From contig OU452235.1 in NCBI GenBank assembly GCA_911728455.2, forward strand, positions 10,278,634-10,342,633: a DNA stretch of 64,000 bases. Reading direction: 5' to 3'. This document shows positions 40,770-52,000 of the stretch, piece by piece (the stretch's first letter is position 1; each line of letters begins with the position of its first letter). The DNA is from Marthasterias glacialis. Taxonomy: Eukaryota > Echinodermata > Asteroidea > Forcipulatida > Asteriidae. A model generated the notes under the pieces. It was not told the DNA's origin, made no database searches, and saw nothing but the letters and a program-made list of their open reading frames with translations. The position numbers were made by a program, and so were the translations under genes.

Positions 40770-41540
40770 CAATAGACCGATTGCGCGACCTACGTCACGT
40801 GACCCCTGTTGGGTTAAAAATGTAAACACACACGTAATCCTCCATAGGAAAGGGTGGTACGGTACACGATGATTAATGCATTTAGTTAATTCGATCGAGG
40901 CTTTTTTTGCTTCAAATCTGTGAAACTTATTCCAGAGTTTGTACCAAAGACCTTCAAGTGGCTGAATAAAGCCAGTAAGGACAGTTCCAGCAAGTCTTGA
41001 AAATTGTAAAAGTACCGTATAAATGTGCACGATGTGTACAGCGCGCGACGGAACGTTAGGCCAGACGACCGCGATCATCACACACTTTTCAACACAAAAA
41101 TTTCAAAGTTTTGAAGCTGAAATCCTCCAAAAAATTGCTTTCCAAAACTGTGTGATTCCTTTGCCTATTTGAAATTCTGCAGGGCTAAATATTAATGCTC
41201 ACTTTTCCAACGTTGTTTATCCTTTTTTTACAGTGATTTAGGCCAACATTACAAACAAAATAACAGACGGGTGGCTATAATAGTCGTCCGACGCCGGTAG
41301 TGCATGGCTTAAAAAACCTCTTTTCAGAAGAATTCTGTTAAATTAATGCCACAAAAAATAAAGGGGCTGATTAACTAATTCATCGCTTAACGAAAGTATA
41401 ATCGACTGTTTTCGAACTCACTCTGTGTCACGGCCTATCTCTTTACACATATTTTTTCACCAGCTGTATGACGTCATACCCAATAGGGGGTCACGTGACC
41501 GCATGTAAACATTGTCGCATGTAAACATCGGTCTATTGAC
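40770..41540. repeat. Possible MITE with AATAGACCGAT ends
   Basis: AATAGACCGAT at 40771-40781 is inverted at 41528-41538. Inside each lies GTCACGTGACCCC followed by TTGGGT (about 40795-40818 and inverted at about 41480-41503). The same end sequence is found at 55985 and 56398, which supports a real TIR family. Confidence 0.58.
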
Positions 41541-41756
41541 ATTTTGCAAATAGGTTAAGAATTGAAATTACATAATTATAAACGCACATATAAACCATGG
41601 GATACAATTCCCGATATCCTACACTTTTTGGCAGTTAACAGCATACATTTTTGCTTAAACAGAATAGCTTGGCGAACGAAATTTTAGGAAGACGACTGTC
41701 CACATCGAATGCAGTTTTTTATTATTATCATTATTATCACATGTGTATCTTTCTGG

Positions 41757-41955
41757 TACCCTCAAAAGTGACTTGCACTGTGACCCGTAGGCCTGAAGAT
41801 ACCTGTGTAGAGATGATGATTAAGAAATGTCAGTTTTAGATGTGGGTGGAAAACCCCAAATAGGGAAAACCCACACAATCAGGTAGGGACTGAAAACCCA
41901 ATCCACATGCGAGGCTCCAGTCCGGTATTCGAACATTGAGCCAACCTGAATGCCC
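41757..41955 (-). repeat. tRNA-derived SINE, copy 2
   Basis: Collinear with the copy at 20833-21075 (CTCAAAAGTGACTTGCACTG, GATACCTGTGTAGAGA, TCAGTTTTAGATGTGGG) but shortened across the tRNA-like head. The B box is degraded. Confidence 0.75.
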
Positions 41956-41959
41956 AGAA

Positions 41960-44900
41960 GATTCTTCTTTTCCTTGTAGTTTGCCTGCTGGTGAAGATGC
42001 TCGTTGACCACAGCTAGCCAACTAGGAATGGTGGAAATGAGCTTTGTTCAAGTCACCTTTTCCAGGCATCTCTTCTTTTAAAGCAAGCAGTGCATCCCTG
42101 CAAAAGGCTGCTTGGTCGCTCAGGGTGATGCCGGTGATTATGTTTTCATTTCATCATCAGACGACCACTTGGGCCTGAGCTTCCTGCAAGCAGGATTATG
42201 ACTATGGCCTCAGTATCATGACACCCCAGTTTTGCCCCTTTCCAGTCACTGAAGGATTCATTGTGGTTTTGATGTTGGTATGAACGTGTCTTTCAAGTGC
42301 AGTTCCACCCTTTTATGCCTGAGGTTCCCTTCTTGCCATGGCAAAGCAAGCTGGGGCAGTGACAGCAAGATCCTCAAGCCATAGGTCTTACATCAGAGTA
42401 TTCTTTTGTATTAGGCAGGTTGTTGGGGCTGAATCCCACTTCCCCTATTTCAACCCTAATTGGCAGGCCACAGCCGCAGCCTACGAAAAAGAGGTGGTGG
42501 TGCACCATGGTTAGTGAACACTGCGTATGCACTTTCGCCCTGGCTGTTGACTACAGTGATGGAGACGTCTGCCCAGTAATGCAATGTTAACATCACTTCC
42601 TCAAACGGCTAGCTCTTCAGCTGAGACAGATTCCTGGGATGTGGTACTTGGAGCCAGGAGTCAGAGGAGATGGATAAAGATCAGTGTTTTCTGTTGGTCC
42701 TACTAGTAGGATGCAGCTGCCAGAGAACAAGAGTACTACCTCTACCAAGAGAGACCTAAACACCAATTTCAGTCTCTTTGGTTGATAATATAAACTCATA
42801 CATGAATAGGAAGGTCTTCTAACAGTTCACAAATTTGGTCGGTTTCATTGTTATTTCTAAGAAACTTAGGTCACTTGACTTATCTGAGCCAAATATTTGG
42901 TTGTACTTTCAAGTCATATAACATTTTTATTACTGAACCAAATTTAATTATTAACAAATTATGTGTAAATAACAAAAATGAATATATTCCTGCCGTGGAT
43001 AAAAATGATTTATAATGATGGAAACTTTAACTTACAATTTAAATTCTTAAAATCTGAGTAAAGGACTGTGGCTCAGTTAAGTGTAACCATGGGGCTATAA
43101 TGCATCGAGATACGATTTGTTGAAAAGGGCAGAACTCCACCGATCAATAATATTATACTCAAAAGAATGTATTTGAAGAAAGGATTGTAACTTTTGTATA
43201 CCCCAATACCCATGCAAGTCATGGCTCTTTTCTGAAAGAAAAGATGTGCTAATGCACAACTTTGTACTGGGCTTGTGAGGCATTAACTCTGTATCAAGAG
43301 TCCCATGCGATACACCAAGTAGTTATACCATGTCCTTTGTGGGGCTCGGGGGGAGCAGACTATATAATTTCGGACAGAGTTCTGTTGCTCACAGGACCTT
43401 TGTGTCTCATGGTAAAACACAAACTTCATTATACAAGCGGATGTCTGCTGAAATCTTCAGAACTGGATGAATTCTTTTGCTTTTATCTGGCAGATTTGAC
43501 CTTTGTAGCTCCATATAAAATTGCACCAATTTCATGAAGGTAAACAGAGGAAAAGTTTATGTGTGATCTGCCTGAAATATTATGATTTTCAATGGCATTG
43601 ATAGCTGGTTATGTAATAGTTGACCTTTAAAATATTTTACTTGGGTTGTTTCTCGTTTAATGAGATTTTTTTAAATTGATGTTTAGTTGAAATTTTCTTT
43701 TAAAAGGTTCACACAATACTTTAATAGAATTTACCTGAATAATTTGAAGCCGATTTGCCCCTTTAATTTTCTTTGCGATTGTTTTTTGTCAGAAAAATTC
43801 TGTTATGACATGCATAATGGATGTTTCTCCTGTAAAATTAGAATCAGTTGTAAGTGTACGGAATCACCTTTTTACAACATAAACAACTTGCCTCACAACC
43901 TTTATAAATAGTGGTCTACATTATAGATGTAGTGCCCGATTTCTTAAACTGACACTAAAAAATGTTTCATTTAAAATTTGTAACTAAAACGGTTGCCAAC
44001 AATAGCAAGTAGCAAAAATTAAAAATGCAAATGAGTTTTTCTCATGTGACCAAACTGTACGAACAGACATAGTATGTTACAACTTTTTCATGCATGGGTG
44101 TGGTGTTTTTTGGACTGCAGTGTTGGCTTTATTATCAAGGGCATGTTTGAGTACATAACTGCTTCTTTGTGAAAATTGGTCTGTTTAAACTCAAACTAAC
44201 ATGCTTTTCAAGCAGCACTTGAGCACTCAAATTGAAAGGCTTTTGAAAAGCATTTTTTACAAGTGCTTAAATTATATTAATTTAATCCTCAAAAAGTTAT
44301 GAGAAAATATCTGAATTTTTAATGTCTTTCAAGCAAAAATCCAGCTAACTTAAATAACTTGTCGATGCTTTTTGAGACAAAAATAAATAACTCTGACACA
44401 GTGTAAGGTTCTTGCACTCTGCAAATTTAACACATTTATTGGGACTTAGTATTATGTGTATTAGTACCTGTACCAGTTGCATGTATATACTAAGTTATCT
44501 AGTTTATATTATTTTAATGAGGACTTTGTATCTCTAGTCTGCTTCTAAAGTTCTTACCAATTAAAAAGCTTCTTGTGCAGGTGGGCAATTTCATAAAATA
44601 CAAAATACTTTCATTCCCTATTCCAAACTCTTTTTTTTTTCAAAATGAAAGTTAAACGATAGGCTTTAAAAAAAACAGCCAATAAATTAAAAATTGCCCA
44701 ATAATTTAAATTGTTCCACCATTTTAACTATACCATGTCCGATATGTGGCAGAGGGAGGCCCCCAAATGTTCCCATTCTCTAACACACTCTTCCCCTCTT
44801 GTACAGAAGCACCCCCCCTAAAATCCTCAAAAGAATTCCTGAGATTCCCAGAACACAATGAAGACACAATAGGAAGGGGGGGTACACCCTGCCACATATC

Positions 44901-45910
44901 GAGCACTAAATGATTTTAACAGATAAGTGAACCATTTACATTTTGTGTCTTGTTTATATTTTGTTTGTATGACTCAAACGCACATTTCTTTTTGTTTTAT
45001 TTAGGGACTTTTGGGGTAATATTATTGAGTGTGTACAAATATCAAGATTGTAAATTTTATTTCACATGTATATTTATGCACATTTCTGATAGAAAAAGGT
45101 AAAAGTGAGAGAAAAGTAATAAAACATTGTTATATTGTTTTCTAAATGAAGAAATAATTATGGTTTTATTTTGATAATAGTATTTTTACCGTGGGAAAAT
45201 GAAATAAACCTTATATGCAATATTACTAGTCCATTTCCATTATCAATCCTGTTGGCAAGTCATTGCGTGCGTATCTGTTGTACGCCCAAAGCTGGCATAC
45301 GTGTCCCAAAGCTGACATATGTGTGTTACTTTACTGAAAAACACTCATTCCTTCATTCAAAGACAATTATGAAAGAAACAGATATTTCTGATAAGACCTT
45401 GCGTCTTCAGAAGACACACATGAAAGGCAAATCCAGAAATTCTGTTCTTATATAAATCATCAAAAACAAAAAAGTTCTATGCATTTCCTATGGGCTTCTG
45501 TCAATGGATGGAGCCAGTTTGTGTGAAGTGGGCATGACTCACCATGGAATTATGTCATGTACTCACCAACAGGATAATTTCTACTGGAGTGAACCATTAC
45601 ACCCTGTCCATAATGTACTGCCACAGCTGCTCAACATTTGTCTAACATGATAAATCACGTACAAAAATGAACAAGCCACTGCTATTTTGCTCGCCACAAT
45701 TCCGAAACACCTTTATGAATTTTTGAATGCCAGTGCCAAGGGTTGGAGGGGCTTATTAATATGGATCCACCCATGAAAATCGATTGTAACCAAATACAAT
45801 TTGGAAGCATAGTTGCTTTTCTAAGATATGACACATTCATGGTAAGATGTGGTTCCCAATGAGCTTATGTTGTGACTTCAGAGACTTCTTGAGTACACCG
45901 GATGCAAGGA
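41960..45910. other. Intergenic sequence, no gene recognised
   Basis: About 4 kb between the 3' end of the JmjC/EF-hand gene and the 3' end of NAA38, which converge. Short ORFs only. CCACATATCG / CGATATGTGG with related G/C-rich sequence at 44738-44900 forms a loose inverted repeat. GAGCCAGTTTGTGTGAAGTG at about 45512 also occurs near 56699. Confidence 0.5.
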
Positions 45911-46005
45911 TCAGCCTTTGATCTTATCATTTTCTATGGAGACAATATGTTGGCCAGGAACCATTGCAAGCCCAAGGACCCTGGGCTCTTCCTTCTGACT
46001 AGCGT
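45911..46005 (-). CDS. NAA38: NAA38 exon with Sm2 motif and stop
   Basis: The minus-strand acceptor TGTTTTCTTTTCAG ends at 46006. The first two bases complete an Asp codon; the exon then reads [20 protein letters not shown] and stops at 45913-45911. Confidence 0.9.
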
Positions 46006-49000
46006 CTGAAAAGAAAACACATCTGATATTCATGAAAGGGTTTTAGCAAATCAAATCTTAATTTGTTATGTTTAAAAAAAGCCCCCAAAACCAAAGAACA
46101 ATTATGGCATTCAAGGACAAAAACTTTGGAAAAAACTGCTTCATCAAAACTTTTGTAGATTGATAAATAAATGGCTTAAATCTTTTAAAATCTAAATACA
46201 CATACTGACCACACGTCCCATGAGTCAACTGTGCCACACTCAATATTTTGGGAGTCAATAGGTATACCTGTAAATGCTGCATCACCTAAAATGTGCACTA
46301 CAATGTATAACACATAGAGACACTGACTTCCAAAATAACACAACCATAGATCTATTTTGTGCTTCAAAGCAAAACATACAAGTCTATGTCACTCTACTTA
46401 CCTGTAGAGCCACTGCATTTGCATACTCTAGCTGATAGGCGCAAACGCAAAGATTTTTACACTCAATAGCGCCCCCTGTTGACTCCCCCATAATGCCCTG
46501 CAGCATAGGCGCCATGTTACCTTCTTTTCTCTTAGCGCCCACAGCGTACAGGCGTATTGTGAGCTCCGCAAACGAAAAGATAAGATAAGAGCTTACAAGT
46601 AGAGTTTTTTGTATTAAACATTTAATAAAATAGAGTCTTTTTTCATCTTCATCATTGTTGATTATTTGTGTTGTGAGAATTATGAGTGAGAAACGTTTGG
46701 CGAGGAGCGAATCAGTCCTTAACGGGGAGAAATTCTTCTCCCGGGACAGTTGGTCTCCTCGCGGGGTTCGTACCGGTGACAATATCCAGTCACCGAGTCC
46801 GTAGGCCCCCAGCTAGCACTCTGAGCCGCTGAAAGCTCTGGGTGCTGGTAGTCCCGTTGACCGGGCCGAGGGTGCCATCCAGCCCCCGGCCCCGGCCAAA
46901 GGTTTCAGGATAAGCCAATGTAGGACCCGCTCCAGGTAGGTTAAATCTAAAACTTCCTCCTTGGCCAGAGCAGGCCCGAGTATGAAGGGTTATCAGCCAA
47001 AGCAGGTGCCGGGTCCGGCTAGCTCCTTACCCGCTTCACTGACCCTGAACATGGGCCTACTGATCACTGGTAACCCTGTGGGCCCAGTCCCCCAAAGACC
47101 CAAAAGGACAACTCGGCCCCAGGCCTCCTACTCGTCCCACCAGTTGGCCTCTGGGGGCTCGGCCGGTGATGGGGAAGAGGTTGCCAAGCTGCAGCGACTT
47201 TCTATTTCTGAAAACGAACTGCGGCTTGTGCAGAGGGATATGGTTCGGGTTTTACAATTACCCCAACTGGAAGGGCCAGCTGCTGAGGAACGAAAACAGG
47301 CATGAGAATCTTCCCGTTTAGACCGGAATTCCGTATTTTTTCCTTTCAAATTTGTGGTCTTCGAGTTCAATGTGAATTTGATATAAAATTTTTGGGTAGA
47401 GGTTCAGGGGTATAAATAAAAATTTCGCTAATCTCTCTTCTTAAATCAGAAATTGTTACCGTATAAACATTAATTGTAATCGTATAATGTACTCGACGTG
47501 CGTGACGTCTCTCCGTTCGTGAAAAATTAACTGTCCGTGGTAGGTCTGTGCAGGGCAGCAGGCGGGCAGCCCACCGCATACAAGACGAAATGAGTAGACT
47601 TCTCTCATTCCTTGCTTCTTTCACAATAAAAAAATACAATACAGCTCATTTGTTGATTGTAGTACGTTTGATGCTGATGCAGAGAACGCCGAAATGTGGA
47701 GACTTTACAAAGTCTACCGACAACAATGTGTATATTCGGCCGCCCTTTCTATTTTAGCGTCTTCTACCAGCCGTCAGTACACATTTCCTCAAATAAAAGC
47801 ACCATTTCCAGATACAGTTAAACCATTTTACGGCTGGAGATAAGTTAATGCATTGGCCTACATGTAAGGCCTGGCAGAAATTTCGAGACGGTGTGTGTCC
47901 GCCCACGTGTGTGGAGAATCATTGGCGTTTGCAAAAATGTTTTCTTACATTTTTCTAAAGTGCTACAGTTTTTTAAACTCAAGATTATCTTGAAGATACT
48001 AAAAAGTGTTTGAAGAACAAATTCTAAGGGTGAATGGGTCACAACACTTATCACAGGTAAAGAAAAATATAAACGGCACTGTTGACTGTGAGCTTTTTTT
48101 AAGATAAGATACGTCTAGCATTGTTAGAATTTCATCTTTTTTTCATTGAGTATTTTCCTCCCATTTACTCGGCCCCTGATCCCACTACCGATAGTGGCAG
48201 GGTTCACACGGAGTCCGGCGTCGACCATGCATCACGTTGCCCGCATTCCGTATATTGCCCAAAATCCGGACACGTATCCTTTAGCGTTAGATTTGTTCTG
48301 ATTTTTTTTCAATAGCCAATTGCATCCTCTGCATCAAGGTATTGTACCCACAGCAATCAATTTTACCCACCCCCTCTTACTCAGCTAGTGCGTATGCCGC
48401 GCGATTCGCGATTATTAACATACAAATGATGTGATGTAAATTCCAATGCAATAGCTATATGGGTTGGGCCGTGAACGTCCAGAGAGGGAGCCCTAATACT
48501 GGATGACCATTGTAGTCGGTAAAGGGAACAAAAGGTTTGAAAATGATTTTTTTGAGGACTCGAATAGTTTTCGAAATCCTGAAATTCCTCCGACCATGAG
48601 GTTTATAAGACAAGGAAAAGATGTTGGTTAGGCACTTGGATGCAAGACGAGAGACGAAGTCACGCCGGGCAGCTTGGGCCCTTGAGTTACCCGTTTTACC
48701 TATTGAGCATTGTTTGTAAAGTGCAAGGATTACAGTGTAGTGTAATTTCACTTTAAAACCTGGTTTTTGGAACTTGGGTTTGAGCTACCACCAGTGAGCA
48801 GGGACGGGGAGTTGGAACTCCAGACTGCACAAGGCGAGCCCCACCGCAGGAGGCCAGAGTATGGGATCCCAGATGCAGTCAACGCTCAACCGAGGTTAAC
48901 GATTATCTAGATAATCTTTTAGTTTGGCCAACCCTATAATTTAGTTTTGAGTACTTTGATTGTAGTTAAATAATTTTGGTTTGTAATAATTGTATTCACC

Positions 49001-52000
49001 AGTCGTATTCAGTTTAAATAAATAGTAAATGTTACGTTTTCTGGTTTATCTTATATCGTCTCCTAGTCCTCTTATTCTGTCCGGGTTGATTTATAGAGTG
49101 TTGGTGCAAATGTGCTAAAATAAACATCCAAGACCGCGTATAAGGATGGTCTTGTGACACTGGTCCTTCCGCTGGATCGGATGTGCACCTACCGAATTAC
49201 GTCGGTCATGAATGGGACGAGTTGGAAACCTTACCGGAAATAGGAGTTATCCTACTACTGTTTTCCGGCGGAGGATTTTGGAATTTTTTTCTCACCACCC
49301 GCTAGATTCCGCTATGGATAAACTGGCAGCCGACAGTGGCACAACATCTGCCAAGTCGCCCTTTACAGACCGCGCCCGAGTTAGGCTAAAGGACATCTTG
49401 CGCAAGGCAGACTCGGCCTCCCGTTTCGGGATGCGTACATAGTATTTTCTTTTCTTCTCCTTTTGACCGAATATTTAGTGTCGGGCTGTGAAGAGGATTC
49501 CTTGATTCCGATGGACCTCCTCAAAGCGGCATTCCACTGCTTGGAACTCGGCCTCGCACGGTGCTAGAACAATTCACCCGAGTGTCCACTTTAGCGACGA
49601 ACTCCCATCGGGCTAGCAGACTAAACGGATCGAGGCTACGGACAAAATTACTTGTGAAAGCCGTGCACTCTGGCTACCAAGTCCGCCCTAAAATCCAAGC
49701 CAAAGTTGTCTTTTCGGATTCCCCACCGCCAACCCTTCAAGTCACAAGGTGGCTCCCGTAATATTGGCACGCCCAAAACTCAGCCCGCCGTGGGCCGCCA
49801 GTCCCAACAGGGCCCCCCGTTTTTCCGAGGGCTGGCGCACGCCACGTCCTTCCTGGGAGGCAACCCCCCACGATGGACCCGTGAGTAGCCGCCTTCAACA
49901 CTCGTGGGGTCCTAAGCACAAATTTCTTCCGACCAGTGGGTGCGCGCTGGAGTTCACAAGCACCCCCCTGTCGGACATCAAACCCCTTGTACCGAGGAAA
50001 TAGTCCCTACTGCCGTCGGTTGTTCAATCAATCTTCACTCTGATCGACCGTCAACATGTCTACCTTTTTGCCACGGCATTCAACAACCGCCCCCGATATA
50101 TTGCTCTAGGATGTACGAGCCCAATGTACGGCAGACGGACGCTGTGGCGATTCGATGGGACGAGCTGTTTGCCTACACTTTTCTGCCCCTGTCCCTCATT
50201 GCTGGGTACTGGCCAAGATCGAGCAGGAGAATTGCACGATCCTTCTGGTGGCCCCATTCTGGCCTCGCCAGCAGTGGTTTGCCAGGCTGATCTAACTTCT
50301 TGTGCACCGCCCCGTGGTTCTCCCATAGCAGCCAGACATCCTGGCCCATCCCCGGTCTTCTTCATCCAGCACCAGGGGTTCTGCACCTGACGTGTTGGAT
50401 GCTGTCCAGCAGTCCCTCCGCTTGGCGGGACTTTCTTAATGGGCTGCAGGGGTCCCAGCGCACAGAGGCAGGGCATTTACTTGTGCAGTGTACAACAGCC
50501 GATTACGACATTTTTATCGATGGTGACGATGACAGGATCTCGTCCCGCCGATTCTTCTGTAGGAACAATAGGGGATTTTCTTCTATATGTGTTTGAAAAT
50601 GGTCTGTCAACTTCCACAGTAAAGAATTACTGTTCGGCCGTCGCGGCCATTCACGGTGGTTTCCCTGATGGTTTTTCGGTGTCTAACAATCAAGCTTTGG
50701 GTCATCTCGTCATGGGCATGTTCATAGACCGTCCCTCGACGCGCAAGCTTGTTCCTTCATGGGACCTTTTCCAAGTTCTGTCGGCCCTTACAAAGGCCCC
50801 TTTTGAGCCACTGTCCAACACCTTGAACTTACAGTTGTCTTTTAAGGTAGTTTTTCTTCTGGTGGTGGCCACCCTCCAGACGACGTAGCGAACTTCATTC
50901 ACTATCATTGGGGCCGGGCCATATACGATGGGAACCTACGGAAGTCTGGTTGGTTCCGTGGGCCGGTTTCCTCTCAAAGAATCAGTCTGAGCCCTTTTCT
51001 CCCCCAGACATCTTTGTGCTGGACATTAAGTCCTTTTCTGCTGTGCAGCTGACAGACTGTGGCGCCCGGTATGGGGCCTCAGGTGGTTTGTCAGCCGGAC
51101 TAGGCCATTGCGGCGTGACTGTAAACAGTTGTTCATTTCATAAGTCCCGCCGCATGGCCCAGCATCCCGTGATGGATTGTGACGGCCATCCAGTCAGCTA
51201 TTCCCGAGTGGCCGGGAGAGCCTGCTCCCTCCGTCTGGGCTCACCAAGTCAGGGCAGTCACGACCTCAAGGGCCTTCTTTCGAGGCATACCCATGGTGGA
51301 CATCATTCAGGCGGCTGCTGGGAAGTCTGCCAATACCTTCATAGAGTGTTACATGAAGGATGTCATCCAATCTGAAGGTGCCGCTGGCAGAGCGGTTCTG
51401 CAGGCAGCTGCAGCAACATCCCGGCAGTAAGTCATTACAACAGCTCCCTCCCTGTCATTCAGGAGAGTCCATTTTTCCATTCCTCAATTATGTTTATTGA
51501 GTAATATATTTACATATATAGTCATTTTTTTTCTAAGACTCCAGATGTAAAGCAGGCTGGTCATCTAGTTACTAACCCTGTGACTCGTTTCCTCAGGAAC
51601 AGCCAGGCATCATCCCTGTTATGATTATCCGCCCCCGACCCTGACTTGATGGATGGGTTCCTCCAGTCCTCACCACTGTCGGATTTTCGAGCTTCTCAAA
51701 GTCCTCATAGTTTTCCAGTTTCCCAAGGTAAATATTTGTTTCCACAAATGTTCAGGGTTTTTTCACTTGGGGGTCATTCCACGCCAACTCACCTGATGGG
51801 TTGATAGTGACCGACTCAGATTTTGCTAATTTTTCTTTTAAACAATCCTCTATGGGTGCAATGAACAAACACAAAATTTTAGATTCCTAATCATTGCCAT
51901 TTCTGAGTTGAGAAACCAACTTTTTTTTTTTTTACACAACTAAACTAGATACTTAGTGTTTTGGGGATAAATTGTGAAATTTGTCAGTAATGTCCCTCAT

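Noticed and set aside
40465-40872. 135-codon ORF downstream of the EF-hand gene
   Set aside because: It runs through the right arm of the inverted repeat and the left end of a MITE; no recognisable protein.
46384-46782. 132-codon minus-strand ORF
   Set aside because: It covers the left inverted terminal repeat of the DIRS-type element and shows no domain.
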